In this document: one piece after another, positions 12,483-24,581 of the stretch
How positions within the stretch are numbered: the first letter of the stretch is position 1
How the letters are laid out: the number at the start of each line of letters is the position of its first letter
Source: Dicyema japonicum
Lineage: Eukaryota; Dicyemida; Rhombozoa; Dicyemidae
Length of the DNA: 64,000 nucleotides
Assembly (NCBI GenBank): GCA_011109175.1
Contig: RDEW01000007.1
Span: 309,712 to 373,711, forward strand
Direction of reading: 5' to 3'
Notes under the pieces: model-generated
What the model saw: only the letters and a program-made list of their open reading frames with translations
Database searches by the model: none
Told to the model about the DNA's origin: nothing
Made by a program: the position numbers and the translations under genes

Positions 12483-13619
12483 TAACAAGGCTTTCTTTAT
12501 TATTTGATTTAGTTTGAGAATTTTTGTTTTTTCTATTTCATATTTGTAGTACTCTCCATAAATTGGATCTTTAGGAAAAGACTAACTCTGACTAACTCTA
12601 AATATTTTCCACCTATAAATGGAATATGTCTAGAGTATAGCCTCGCGAGTCCCACTCTGACAGCCACTAGGAGCAACCACCAGAAGCCATGATCTAAGGG
12701 GTTCTGTCCCGAAAACTTTTCGTTCAGGTAATATCCGTCCTCTGTTATACTTTATTATTGAGAAATAACTTTCTTCAATCTCAACGACCATTCCTTCACC
12801 ACCTAAAATAATTTAAATTTTATCTCACCAATTTTCCCTCTTTGACGACGTGTTAGCGATAACATTACACGCCTATGACCAATCAACTGTTGTATGCATG
12901 ACACATTCGAGATTTTCCTCACAGAGTTTCAGTGAAGAAATATACGAACCTAATCACCCCAGTTCCCTCTAATCATGTTCCTGTAACATTCAGTGATATA
13001 AATACCACCTCTCAATGGTTAACTAGGTCGACACTCTCCTTTATGCCAATACCTGTTAGCTACCCTTACTTGACTTAGCATGTCCTGGCTGATAACTTTT
13101 CTTTTGGCAGAATGTTAAATTCTTGTAAGAAGATGATAGCTTCTGTGTGATTTTGGGGGAGGTTGAATAATGTAATCTAATGTTTTTATTAGTGAGGAAA
13201 ATGGCGTGAAATATTTTATTTAACAACCCACTACCACATTAAAGCCAAAATAATTATCACGTGATCCCGATGCATTCCAACAGAGACCTCATATTTGTTC
13301 GGTGTTCTTCCCTCGTGCCCGCGCATAAAGGTACAGGACGACTGACTGATTTTCGGGTCCACATTCCGTAATCTGGAGTCTTGGGTCATAAGGACTTCTA
13401 GAGTCATGGTTGGTTCGATGATCTTCACAAATCCAACGCTCCTAGACATGAGATTTATTTCAGTCCTCCGATGCATTCACGTTCCCTTAGGAAATTGGTG
13501 ATCCAAGCTTGAGCTTCCCTGGGATCTCCGATTGAAGTATTTTTCTCGATAGTATCTTCTTGAGACTGAATCAAACTCTTTGTAAATATTTAAATTTTAA
13601 TTAAAGTAATCGCGTTGGA
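12483..13619. other. No gene seen
   Basis: Open frame at 13231-13476 (minus) has no recognised content. The rest is AT-rich with no repeats I could pair elsewhere in the window. Confidence 0.4.
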
Positions 13620-13755
13620 GGCCTAGGTACACTAAAAAGCCAACGCACGTTAGACCTGGTGGCTTCTCCAGTTGTTCTCTGTTGCAATCGTAAGAGGCAA
13701 CGCAACGTCGATTATGTCGGCGGGGTCCACTTTAAATGGATGGCTGTGCTAATTA
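13620..13755 (+). mobile_element. LINE family C 3' tail
   Basis: Bases 13640-13745 match the reverse complement of 56195-56310, including TCGTAAGAGGCAACGCAACG and the GGCGGGGTCCACTTTAAATG that precedes the element end. Only the last hundred or so bases are left, as expected for a 5'-truncated LINE insertion. Confidence 0.7.
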
Positions 13756-14111
13756 ATTCTTAATTAATTTAACAAATCTTTATTAAAGTAATTATTTTTA
13801 AATATATACTTTCTCACTAAAAAATATTATTATTAAAATCCCTTAAAAGTGGCTGTCAGATAATGCACAAGTACCCATATTGATTTAATTAAACGTGATT
13901 TTAATCGATTTTTAATTTTTCACCAAAATGCTGGCTTGGAAAAAGTTCCCTAAAATGCAATGGTCGCATACCCCGGGGGTTGCTCCAATTCGGACTATTT
14001 CGCTTATCTATGAATGTGATATATACATATAGAGAATCGTAGACAGAACACAATGACTACTAAATTTATTGCGTTAGTACAATATTGGCAATCAATTTGA
14101 GAATAATAAAA

Positions 14112-14666
14112 CTAGAAATGAATCCTCTTTTCCTTTTGTCGTCTGTTTGAGAACCAGACTTTAATGACGTCTTCACTTACACTCAGGATTCTGGCCATTT
14201 CGACAATGGCTGAGTTCTGTGGTCTCTGATTGCTATGAAATTGTTGTTCAAGGAATAGCTTCTCATTCAGATTGAATGAAGTTCTCCTTCTCCGTTTTTT
14301 ATGACATCCCCCAGTTTCTACTGGAGTGTTATTCTGATTTGGAAAAGTTATGGATTGGATCCATCCTTTGAAGATGTTCATGAGCCGTCTTTGAGTGGAA
14401 AGTGAAAGCTGATTTGACTCGAATCGACACACCGTCGTTTGGGAGATTGGAATTCCCTTCCTCTCCATCAGATTACCAACATCAGTTTGAGTGTACCCGA
14501 ATTTCAACCGTTCCTGCTTGAAGAATTTTGCAAAAAGTCGAACTTCTTGATTCATCAGTTCTGCGTTTATTTCCGGGTTTTTTCTGTAAAGTGAAAAAAT
14601 TGTAAATTTTGCATTTTCTAAGACATTTGTTGGGAGATTCGAACCAGTTTTGCCGTGGAAGAGCAT
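14112..14666 (-). CDS. POU-class homeodomain transcription factor
   Basis: An open frame of 184 codons contains a POU-specific domain (about residues 40-100, with KFGYTQTDVG and SQTTVCRFE) followed by a basic linker (KKRRRR) and a homeodomain ending VWFSNRRQKEKR. The POU domain and homeodomain together bind octamer-like DNA in the nucleus. The homeodomain tail resembles POU classes I-III. The spacing between domains is short. Residue 50 is Ser where the POU family has a nearly invariant Cys (WFCNRR). The start is uncertain: the ATG at 14666 is in frame, but an upstream exon is possible, since a second open frame begins at 14712. I could not place a convincing intron between them. Confidence 0.85.
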   Translation of the reverse strand: MLFHGKTGSNLPTNVLENAKFTIFSLYRKNPEINAELMNQEVRLFAKFFKQERLKFGYTQTDVGNLMERKGIPISQTTVCRFESNQLSLSTQRRLMNIFKGWIQSITFPNQNNTPVETGGCHKKRRRRTSFNLNEKLFLEQQFHSNQRPQNSAIVEMARILSVSEDVIKVWFSNRRQKEKRIHF

Positions 14667-14712
14667 AAAATTGACTAATATTAGAATATCCAGTGAAGTG
14701 ATGTGAGTTCAT

Positions 14713-15639
14713 GTTTACCGTAAGAGTGAGTAAGAACTAATAAATAAATTATCTGCGCCAATAAGTAAGAATAGAAGTGTCAAATGCGTTGGTACTATAA
14801 TCTCAGACGGGGAATTGATTTGTCATACTTTATTGGTGGTTTGGTTATATAAATAGAGCGTGAATATATTTAATCAATATTTTGTAGTTTTATTTGCTTT
14901 ATTAGGTGGTAGTGGTTTTCTTATCGATTCCACTAGTGACGATTACCGTTATGGAAAAATCTTCCGTCTAAGTATGTAGTTATGTCCGTGACGGTAGGAC
15001 GTCTGACAATGGAAGAGAGCGGGCATACTTCTACTCCTTTTTTCGAATGTGGAAGCCTAGATAGACTCAAGCATGGAGCTGGTTGGCAGAAGCAGATCTT
15101 CCCCTTGGGTTCTTTCCTTGGGTTAATTAGTCGTTTGAAGGCAGATAGTCCTGTGAATAAGAAACTCTGCATTTAAAGACACAAATCCATAATGTGACGA
15201 CCAAAGATGGACCACTTTTATTAGGTCCTGACCCCTTTCACTCTCTTTAGTGGCTACCCCCTATAGATATTACGTTTTGTTAACCACCGGTTCGTTTGTT
15301 CTAAGAGACTGGGGGTAAATAAAATGTGGTAGCTTAAAGATTTTTAGGGTGTCGACAAATTAACAGTAACGCTGAGTGACTAAGCCATTGAGCAGATTAA
15401 TATCATAATCTAGCCGATTAGCTGATCACGTGCGTGGATACACCAACAATAGCCTCTACATTACCCAAACTCTGTATAGGGATTAAAATTTCCTCGCCTT
15501 AATAATTCCAATTAAAAGAACTTGGGGGATCGCCTGAAAAATTAAAAAATAAAAATCAATAAAAATTTTGACTTTATTATTATTTTAAGCACTTATCGCC
15601 TTGCAATAATGGTTATGGTTTCAGGGCAGACCATTCTAC
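14713..15639. other. No gene seen
   Basis: Antisense open frames overlap at 14933-15176, neither of which resembles a known family. Includes the presumed promoter region of the POU gene (minus strand), without a clear motif. Confidence 0.4.
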
Positions 15640-16025
15640 AACGACTCATTTGGGTTCTATCTCCCAGTTTATTACTTACGGCTTCAACATGATAACTCAA
15701 TAACGGACGGCCTTAGTATCCATCGATATACAGGAGGCCTTTGATTCTGTTCAGGGGAAACTCCTAACGCAAAAGATTTATAATTCGAACTTACATCCCA
15801 ACATCAAGCTATGGCTGGAAAATTTCTTAACTGGCGACGCGGAAGGGTCCGTTTGTCTCGCTCGCGGTTGAAACGTCTGGTTCCCTTGCGCCAGCGATGT
15901 TTTAATTCTTGAGTCGTTTAGGGAATCATATTTCTACATGAACAGGAGATCCACGCTGCTGGCAATTAAAGCGAATCTTGCCATCCTGAAAGGGAATAGC
16001 CACGCAGTCAGGGAGGCCGCTGTAT
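15640..16025 (+). mobile_element. Composite LINE debris: RT block plus family C tail
   Basis: 15700-15850 reads IDIQEAFDSVQGKLL and LWLENFL, an RT motif A region (D..AFDSV). It runs into LAVETSGSLAPAMF and NLAILKGNSHAV (15850-16010), the C-terminal signature of family C (VETSG.., RGNSHS..). The two parts need different frames and probably come from different elements. Confidence 0.5.
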
Positions 16026-16600
16026 GACTGTCTCTACTTTAATTTGTGTTAAAAATAAATTGATCATTTAGCCACTCAGTGTAGATCCATGCTCTGCCAC
16101 GACTATGTGTGGAGGCATAACGAGGTAGTAAAGAGTCTTCATCTTCTACTATGCAATAAGTATGGTATTCTCCACACCAGAAAGTTGCGGACTCATAAGG
16201 TGCAATCTGTAGTAGAGAACACCAAGGTCCAAATTAAGGTAGACAATGTGATTCGAACCTCGGTGTTAGTCAAGCACAATAAACCGGACATTGTGGTACA
16301 CGATGAGGAGTCTGACCAAGTCCTTATCATAGAAGTTGGCATTACATCTCAAGAGCGTTTGCAGACTGTGGAGAAAAAAAGAAGTATGATTTGCTTGCAA
16401 ACGAGATAGGGAATGCTTGGTTGCAAGGTCCTCGTTATTCTAATAGTAATGACGTGGGAAGGAATTGGAACAATGTACCACAAGGTGTAGATAGGAAGAT
16501 CCATGCCTATCTACAGTCCACTGTATTAGAGCGGACCCTAGAGAGCCTGACACTGGAGTATAGGAGGCAGAGCCTGTAGATCCCATATGGGCAGAGGGTT
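16026..16600 (+). mobile_element. LINE family A C-terminus: zinc knuckle and restriction-like endonuclease
   Basis: The frame opens with LATQCRSMLCHDYVWRHNEVV, then NKPDIVVHDEESDQVLIIEV (the PD...D/E core of a restriction-like endonuclease) and EKKR. It continues in a second frame with IGNAWLQG. The same knuckle form (CATRCEKMLHSDYVRRHN) is seen at the end of the family A copy at 37.2 kb, linking them. The endonuclease would cut target DNA to prime reverse transcription. Confidence 0.6.
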
Positions 16601-16966
16601 CAATTGGACAGAATTGTTTCAGCAACCAGAATCGAACCTGCCTGAGGAGACTGGCGAACAGGCAGGAGAAGAAGGTTGTTGATTATTAAATATTGACTCT
16701 TTATTTTTGGTTATATAAAGTGGGGGTTTTAAAAATAAAAATTATTTAAATTATTTTTTAATCTAAATAAAACCGAATTAACAGATGTAAATATATGACT
16801 TGACTTTACCGTTGACTGAGACTCATAAACTTCCTGGGTCGTTCCAGGCATTACAGATTGTCTTTTCGAACATGATTTCATCGGGTCTCGCAAAACATGG
16901 TGAAAAATTAGTTAATAAACAGATTAATAGGTATTAGTTAAGATCCCGTTACTTAATGTTAATAAA

Positions 16967-17676
16967 CTAAAGAGCAGCCAACATCCCCAAAATCTAAAAT
17001 AATAACAAGGGGACCATTATCGTAGAAATAGCCCCCGAGAACATATAAAAGTAGGATTGGTATTTATTTATGAGAATTAAAACTTTACGGGAGCATCCCT
17101 TTAAATAAAAATGAGGCAAACACAGTCGTAAAATGTCTTGGTAGATGGTTTAAAGCAGCTAGCTGGTATCGTAATATACTCACTGGCAGATTCACTACCG
17201 CAACACTGTAAGGTGCTCTGCCAAAAGTCGATATCTGATTTGTATTTCTTATAATTTTCAATTGCCCTTATAAAGTTGAGTTTCAAGGCTTCCACGACCT
17301 AAAGTGAATAAAAAATCAACTTGGCCCTTTTTATACATAACAAGGAGAGCAATTGCCACAAAACAGAGACAAATCGTCAAAAGTATCCCAATGAACTAAA
17401 TAGAGTCGAATAGTGAACCACGAATCTTAGATGTTTTCTTTTGGTGAAACAAGCAAGTCCATAGAACACACCAAACACGCAGAAGATACCAATTCCGAGA
17501 ATAATGAGTCCAAAAAATTTAAAGTTGTTAATCGCAAATATTTGGTCTTTCATGTAGATAATCAGAAGTTTTATTCCAACAAAAAGAGAGGCAGCCGCTA
17601 ACGTCTACCATTCGTAACCAATTTATACCCCCAAAATGGCTATATTTAGGTAAATCAATGCTGCTCTAACCGACAT
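16967..17676 (-). CDS. Tetraspanin
   Basis: Translation from ATG 17676 starts MSVRAALIYLNIAIL, then a first helix, a second helix (FFGLIILGIGIFCVFGVF), a short basic loop, and a third helix (IGILLTICLCFVAIALLV). The large extracellular loop carries the diagnostic CCG (LQCCGSES) plus further cysteines (ASCF, YDC, GC). A fourth hydrophobic stretch ends at the TAG at 16967-16969. Introns of about 22-31 nt must be removed near 17632, 17432, 17309, 17115 and 16990; the first needs one extra G in a five-G run to keep frame. Tetraspanins organise membrane protein complexes. The protein is small for the family and its last helix looks short, so the C-terminus is tentative. Confidence 0.8.
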
Positions 17677-17689
17677 TGAAACATAATGC

Positions 17690-19085
17690 CGATTTCACAT
17701 AATTTATACTAAATGAAATCTTATAAGCCTATTTGTACAAAAATTTAGAATATTTACTATTTATTAAACACAAGACGTGTCTATAATAATGGTGGTTGGT
17801 TCCCCCGCTGGCTACTTGGTTAAAGGATCCTCTGCTCCGTTCTTCCTTCGTTCAAAAAGTGTGACGATTTTTGATCCACCAGCCTCAGGGAGACCCAGGA
17901 TGGTACCAAACTCCACTTCACTGGACCATTCTCTAAAAGGGTTCCCACAACCGTGGGTCTGAATGTCCCCCTCCTTCTGAGACTGTGGGAAATAGATACA
18001 CTTATTAGTTGTTAATCTCCTTTTCGGTGTATCCGAGGTTGATAGAGATCTCCGAGAGTGAATTATTATTCGACAACTATTTGGTGGAGATGCCATTTGT
18101 CGTTTATCGGTAGAATTTCATTGATAAAATTACCCACCGCAATTTCAACCCAACGACTAATTAGCGTCCTCAAATTCTACCAAGGATGCATAGATTCGAC
18201 TTGTACTAATCAATATTAGCCACATTTGAGGAAAGAAGGATTGTAGAGACACTGTGGGGATTATAATCTTAACCCCGCTAATATGGGACTCCCAATATTA
18301 TAATGTAAGAGACATTTCGATTCGCATTAACTGGTTATTCTCCTACTATTCAAAAATACTACCATTAAGGAGTAGGTTTTTTAAGCCAAAGCAAGTGGGT
18401 AGTAAGCCGATTAAGATATATTTATCATGTAATGCTAGATTCCTCACATACTATGGACGGCCCACTTCCTCAGTTGAAGATAAAGTCGTTAACTAAAGAA
18501 ATTGAAGACGAGCTAGGACAGGAGTAGAGATGGCTTGTCTTGTAGTTGCTAAGGGGACCACAAAAGTACAGCAATGAGGTCATTTTTCTATTTGTGTTGA
18601 TATAGTCTTTTAAAAAATAATATGGTGGCTACAGCGAAAGCGCTCAATTAAGACTCCAACTTCCCAGGGCAGGAACTTTTTTTTTATTATCGATTTTAGG
18701 TGATGGAAACCTCGTAAGTTTATTACAACCAGGAATTTTGATGACGTCTTTGGAAACTCAACCGAGAATCGTCTTGAAGCGGGAATGAGAGGCCTCTACT
18801 TTCGTTTTGAATGCAATGATAGGTATGATTATTAGTTTTCACGTCGGCAACTTGTTTGTGGGGAAAACAGATTACAACTGTAGTCGACAGGCTTGACTTC
18901 TTTTCCTTATAAACAAAATCCATGTAGCTTGCTTGGTCGTAGCTATGCGACGTGGGGAACCTACCGTTCCTATACTTATTTGGTTTGGAGATGACCAATT
19001 TCAAAGAATTGTTTTCTAATTATTTATAAATTACATTTTTTATAAATATTAATTATTTTTAAATAAAAATTTTAAATTTTAAAAC
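17690..19085. other. Unassigned coding-like frames
   Basis: Minus-strand frames at 17812-18096 and 18723-19004 are open but have no recognised motif. One interrupted frame near 18045-18015 (NLGYTEKEINN) suggests a small exon. No gene can be built. Confidence 0.3.
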
Positions 19086-19109
19086 GTGAAGTTTGTCGTC
19101 TTGTGTGGA

Positions 19110-20748
19110 ATGCCAAAATTTTCAGATTTCGGATTAGATCTGAGAATACTGAAAGCAATTGAGGACCTTGGCTGGACAGAACCTACGCCAATTCAAGACA
19201 AAACTTTATCCTACTCCTCAACAGGACGGGATATTATTGCCCAGGCATGTACTGGCTCTGGTAAAACTGGAGCTTTTCTCCTACCCATCATCCAGTATGC
19301 CTTGATCAAAAGTCTAACGAAATAGTGGCCATAATTCTCGTCCCTACAAAAGAAATCGCCCACCAGACACACACAGATTCTCAAAGTATTTCATATTTTG
19401 ACTTCAGGAACTAACTAAATACGCCAAGAAGTTAAATCTGTGAATCTTTCAGGGGAGTCCAAAAAACTTTTGACTTCCTATCAACCATCCATAGTTATTT
19501 CAACCATATCCTGCATGTCCGAACAATTTGAACACGAGAAACCAACATTAAAAGATTCTTTTCGCTTCCTTATTCTGGATGAAGCTGATCTGAGTCTCTA
19601 CCAGCCACAGAGGCGAGCACAGCTTATCCGTCTAACGTATTGACGTATTTCTAATCGAAAGGTCCCAATTTCCGTCCAATCGTCAGACCTTGATGACTTC
19701 TGCTACGATGGTTCTGCAGACTGAGTGGGTTAAACAACTCGGGGTTCGGAATCCAGTGACTCTAAGTCTTAATCGAACATTTCTACCTCCACCTAGCCAA
19801 CTATCTCAACATGTGGTCTGGTGAGTTGTTATGGGTAATTTCAGCTGTGGTGTCAAGGAGAAGTACCAGGTCCTCGTGGCCTTGCTAAAGCTGAATATTA
19901 TCGACCAGAGACTTCTGATTTTCGTCAATTCAGTCAACAAGTGCTACCAGTTTACTGTTTTAATGACAAAGAATGAAACTTCTGTTGAACAGTTTGCCAT
20001 TAAAAGCTGTGTTCTGAACTCTGAGATGCCCCTGGCCTGCAGAATCCATACAATCGAGCAATTTAACAGAAGAATCTATGACATTGTGATCGCCTCTGCT
20101 GGACGGACACTCTCTCCTGTTGAACAAAGCACAGCTAGGGGAGTGGATTTCAAGAATGTGGCCTTTGTCATCAATTTTGACTTCCCCGATAGCCACGTTG
20201 CTTATGTGCACAGAGTTGGAAGAACAGCTAGAGGAAAAAGCAAAGGTGTGGCGTTGTCGCTTGTGAGTCCTGGAGAGATGAATTTACTAAGTCTGTGACT
20301 GAAAACCTTAAGCAAGATTCGTTGGTCCCCTTTCCATTCGATATGAGAGATGTGAAGGGATTCGAGTACAGAGTTGTTGCAGCTTTGGGTGCAGTGACTA
20401 ATTTGGCTGTGAAGGAGGCCAGATTGAGGGAGATTGGGGCTGAAATGCTAAACTGTGAAAAAATAACTGTAGTCCTTGAGTTTCACTTTAGAGTTGTTTG
20501 GATGAAAAGTCGCACCTGATTGGTCAGTTAAGACACGACGGATCAATAGGATGTGTTGATATGGGAATGGACGTAAAGCACGTGCCTGAATATATTTGTA
20601 ATTGCTTGGTTTATTGGTAGTGCCGAATGAGTACAAGGATGCTGTACTGAGGAAGACTTTTAAGAAAAGAAGACATCGAAAGGGTGGGGCTGTAAACTAT
20701 AGATCTGTATTTGTTGTTGTTTACGGTAGAATAAAACGAATGTATTGA
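19110..20748 (+). CDS. ddx56: DEAD-box RNA helicase, DDX56/Dbp9 type
   Basis: Starts [14 protein letters not shown] with a Q-motif (GWTEPTPIQ), motif I (ACTGSGKT), a PTKEIA motif and the DEAD box (ILDEADL). The C-terminal RecA domain has ARGVDF and HRVGRTARG. The tail ([25 protein letters not shown], given here only as a position: about 20350-20440) matches the DDX56-specific extension, as do LRHD and HVPEYI. DDX56 proteins act in nucleolar large-subunit ribosome assembly. Introns: 19386-19407 (22 nt), 19821-19844 (24), 20469-20491 (23) and 20598-20620 (23). Frame slips occur near 19322, 19436 (between the [15 protein letters not shown] segment and the next), 19640-19700 and 20280, so the copy is damaged or the sequence has errors. 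Nothing else in DDX56 architecture is missing. Confidence 0.85.
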
Positions 20749-21304
20749 AGAGTCTGAGGATCAACAAATGAGTGCGATTTTAATATTTTTATTTGATTTA
20801 TGTTAGTTATACCACGCCTTAAGTTTGAAAATTAATGGTCAAATATAAATGTGGCGATCCTAGGCAGAGAGGGGCTCAGACAACATTTATTAGGGCTATG
20901 CAACTATAAATTATGTCTCTATTGTATGTCTAGAGGAGCTAAGTCTTCTCTATCCTCCTTTTGATTAATTCATATCATTTACGAGGGGACTCCTCACAGT
21001 AATTACATCTTAATTCTACAGCTATGCACTTGTCCTTTAGCCGCAATGTGTTTGGTAAAGGACTCCGGTAGTGTGTGCTAGCTAAAAATGCAGATTGTTT
21101 TTTTCCACGAGTAAGTGACCATGTGAAAATAGAGGTTAGGAATTCGACGTATGCCCATGTTAGGCTAACACGTGGTCTATAGTATCAAAATATTTATTCA
21201 TGAATAGGATCCATACAAACTTAATGATTCTAATATATTTTTTTAGAAGGTGTGTGGAAAAAAATATTCTGAAGGTGTGTGGAAAAATACCCTAATATCT
21301 AAGA

Positions 21305-21600
21305 AATTTTGAACCAGTCATATAATCTGAGACTACCTACCAAATCCCTTTATTTTCTGGAGTGCAACAAGGAGACCCCTTGGACCCCTATTATTCTGCC
21401 TTGCAATCAAAAGAATCACCAAACTTCATCTTCGCCCCTTAACCTATGGATCTGGATGAAGCAATCCTTTGAGATCCCCCAGATACTGTCTTCTACAATT
21501 TGGAATGGTTGATTCCAGCCTTGTCAGAAGCTGACTTGGAATTAAATTATGATAAATAAGAAATATCCAAGTTATGACTTTCCTTTTCACCGATCAGATT
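21305..21600 (+). mobile_element. LINE RT fragment (family C-like)
   Basis: A plus-strand frame reads SGVQQGDPLGPLLFCLAIKRI at 21350-21415, a clear RT motif 4. It is followed by a decayed LSEADLELNYDK region. The catalytic YxDD box is damaged. It is only about 300 bases long. Confidence 0.65.
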
Positions 21601-21659
21601 CGTCGGGCTTGGAATAGACATTTCTAACAGGATGAGCAGTGTAATAATCGCCTGATCAA

Positions 21660-21835
21660 TTTCTGATGGTTCCGAGTTCGAATCTCGCTGCTGTAAATTT
21701 AGGTCGAAGGTTCCACGCATCTACGATGCTCCTGGACGTTATCATCAGAGACTCAACACTATGAAACCGGATTGTCTCAGAGACACACACAAGCAAGCAA
21801 GATGTTAAGAACACTCTAAATGTCTTGGATCAGGA
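21660..21835 (+). repeat. tRNA-derived SINE copy
   Basis: A B box (GAGTTCGAATCTCGC) at about 21672 is followed at the same distance as in other copies by GGTTCCACGCATCTACGATG and a CACACACAAGCAAGCAAG stretch. The A box is weak or missing, so the 5' end is truncated. Confidence 0.6.
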
Positions 21836-22284
21836 ATTCTCAAATGCGGCCCTTGAACATTTTTGTTATTTTTATTTCTGGATTAATTCAACATATGCGA
21901 GTCTACCTTCTCTAAAATGATGAACATAAAGCGAAATACGGATATAAAATGACAAATATTTATTCACCTAAGTGACTTATCAAGACTTTCATAAAACAAT
22001 ATAACGACTAATTATAATGTTTTGATTAAAAATAAAATTAATCTTTTCGTCCCTGACCACTTGGCCCTTGATCTCAAAGTCATGAGAACTCCTGTCTTGG
22101 ATTAATGCCTTGGATTAGTTAGCATGACTGTTCTTTACTTCATTAATAAAGTGAGTTTTCTTTAAGGCTTAAGCTGAGATGAGTGATGGAAACAAGTCGT
22201 CGGTGGAAGGGCTGAATTATTATAGAAATGTCTCCCTGCCCTTTGATACCCTTGTCAAAAGGATTCTACACTTCTCAGAACGAC

Positions 22285-23810
22285 TAGACCAGTGGTTTTT
22301 ACCTTTTTTAAGTCAGCGCCACCTTTTGATACAAATTTGAAGCTTCAAAATTTCAGCGCCCTCTATAGATTTAATTTTTTTGCAATTCCGGATTTATTCA
22401 GCCATTTTTTAAAGTTGTACGTCGAAACTGTTTCCATCATTAGAGTGCGATTCCAATTGACCTAATTTTAATATTATCAAATATTACTAATGTATAAATT
22501 TATTTATAACAATAAAATCGTTCTAAAGTCCAGCGGATATGATCGAGTGGCTGTTACCTCTGACTACTGCCAGGGATATCCTTTGGAAAAGCCACTCGGT
22601 TTCCAGGGATGATGGGAAGCGACCCGATGGAATTACTGTCTTCCCCTTCTCTCGGGGCAAATGCTTAATTTGGGATGCTGCCTGTACTGACAGCTTTTCC
22701 CAGTCGAAACTTTTGAGGTCGGCAATGAAAGCGGGAGAGGCCGCCCGTTTATATGAAAACTCAAAAATAAAGAAATACAGCAGTCCTAAACCGTTTCCAT
22801 GTACAGCCAGTGGTCGTCGAGACGAGCGGAGTCTTTGGCCCCAAGACGGTCTCTTTCCTTAGAGCACTTGGGTGTCTATTGACCAAAGCCTCGAGGGAGC
22901 GTCGGGAAACCGAGTGGCTTTTCCAAAGGATATCCCTGGCAGTAGTCAGAGGTAACAGCCACTCGATCATATCCGCTGGACTTTAGAACGATTTTATTGT
23001 TATAAATATTACTAATTATTTTTAAAATTAAAAAGTTTATTAAAAAACTTTTTTGTTATATAAAAACAATTTTAGTGAATAAATTACGCTTGTTGCGCCA
23101 TGTGGTGCTGCGTGGCTAATTTGTTTAAGTTTTACGTTTGTTTGTCTGTTTCTCTTCTCTCTTCCTATTAGAGTGGCGTCATGTGATCCACCTGTCCAGG
23201 TGGCGCCTAGTGCCTGCCGGCTCGAAAAAGGATCATTTGCTCTCCTATACTCCATTGGAGGGGTTTCCACAACTGCATGTAATGGACGTCTTACCCTTCA
23301 TGCTGATTCCGGGTGGAAACTGGATACACTTAATTTGTTGTTTACTTTAACTTCTTTCTCGGTGTTAATAAATTAATTAATTTTAGTGACTGCCCTGTGC
23401 TTGATGAGAATTTGTCAATCCCTTTATTTCAGATTCCATGGTTGACAGACAGTCTCAAATCTCCTCTATACACAATTTGTAATTTATTTTTTTGTCAAAA
23501 TATCGGAGACTGCACTAAATCCTCTTTCAACTAGATATACTGAAGGAAATGCTATTATAAGCTTTTCGATTTCATTCCACAATTGAAGATTTTTTTTCTA
23601 AGTAATCCTGAAATTGTTGATATCTATATTTGCTAAATACAACTTTAGCTTCAAAGCCACATTTTAGACTTATAGATTTTCTGTTATTTCTGGAGATATA
23701 TTAACGTTTTCAACTTTAAATGGATTTATATATTAAAAATTTAAATTTTCTGAATCTTTAAAGAGAATTTTCATGTCGTCCTTTAACTTTTATAGATGCA
23801 AACAATCACA
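22285..23810 (-). mobile_element. hAT element 3' half, split by a LINE insertion
   Basis: Minus-strand coding at 23440-23810 includes IAFPSVYLVERGFSAVSDIL, the C-terminal dimerisation motif of FAM200/ZBED5-type hAT transposases. The low-coordinate end at about 22290 has CAGTGGTTTTTACC and GCGCCACC, as in hAT termini. LINE-C sequence (22500-22990) lies between them. Bases 23040-23440 have two antisense open frames but nothing I recognise. Confidence 0.5.
22499..22995 (+). mobile_element. Fold-back LINE family C 3' end
   Basis: The plus-orientation body (22605-22990) encodes the endonuclease tail, starting GKRPDGITVFPF with WDAACTDSF and ending with the family C C-terminus. Immediately upstream, 22499-22604 is an inverted copy of the terminal 105 bases of the same element. 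The arms match perfectly as far as I can read, so the insert could form a long hairpin with a loop of about 280 bases. Confidence 0.8.
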
Positions 23811-23918
23811 GTCTGAATCCGTTAATTTTCAACCTAAAAAATATTATTACGAAATATAAACCCAAATTTTTGTAGTCTTGGAAAATTAATAAAAATCTTA
23901 TTTTTAGTATTGTTTTCA

Positions 23919-24240
23919 GGCCGGGTGGCATAGTGGTTAGGTGTCGGGCTAAGTGACTTATGTTACGGGTTCGATTCTCGCTGATGTTCACCTGGTGGAA
24001 GGTTCCACGCATCTACGATGCTAAAAAGGCTTGACGAGTGACTCTGTCATCAGTGGACTCTATGCGAAACTGGATAGTCAAAAAGGATCCACACACAAGA
24101 AAAATAGAAGTGAAGATCGTTCCTTGGTTTTACGATTAGTTAAAATTAACTGTTCTTTACTTAAATAAAGTGTGTGCCCTGCCTATGCCGAGCTAATACC
24201 ACGGCTCCGTGAAAAAGGCTGTTATTATTATTATTGTTTT
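23919..24240 (+). repeat. tRNA-derived SINE, fullest copy
   Basis: Starts GCCGGGTGGCATAGTGGTTA (Pol III A box) and has the B box GGGTTCGATTCTCGC 30 bases on. Then the core GGTTCCACGCATCTACGATG, an A-rich middle, and a tail GCTCCGTGAAAAAGGCTG followed by (TTA)n. The tail resembles the 3' end of LINE B at about 40727-40780. About 320 bases long. I suggest this copy as the family reference. Confidence 0.75.
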
Positions 24241-24581
24241 CATAAAGCAATTATTTTTCAATAAAAGGCATGACAATACCTTATTTATTAAAGCTAATAT
24301 TTACTTGATTGATTTATAAAAAAATCTTAAGATGATTTAACAGTCTTGAGGGCTTTATTCCTTCATTTGTAAAAGTACACACAGAAACACAAGAAAAGTA
24401 GAATTAACTAGAAAAGCACGTGATAATGATATATAAAACCTAATGCAAATATTTATAATAATAAAAAATTAAAATTCTACAGGGCTGTCGAAGGGGCGGA
24501 AAGAAATTGAAGAAAAGTCTGAGTTCGGTCCTGTTCCTATAAGAATCTGATTTTCCACGAAGGAATTTCTATTTTTCAGTT

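Noticed and set aside
16440-16625. Minus-strand frame over the LINE A endonuclease
   Set aside because: Shadow of the plus-strand element.
22539-22970. Two opposed genes in the fold-back region
   Set aside because: Both frames come from one LINE terminus read on either strand of the inverted repeat.
24240-24580. Gene or RNA in the AT-rich stretch after the SINE
   Set aside because: No open frame of note and no pairing structure seen by eye.
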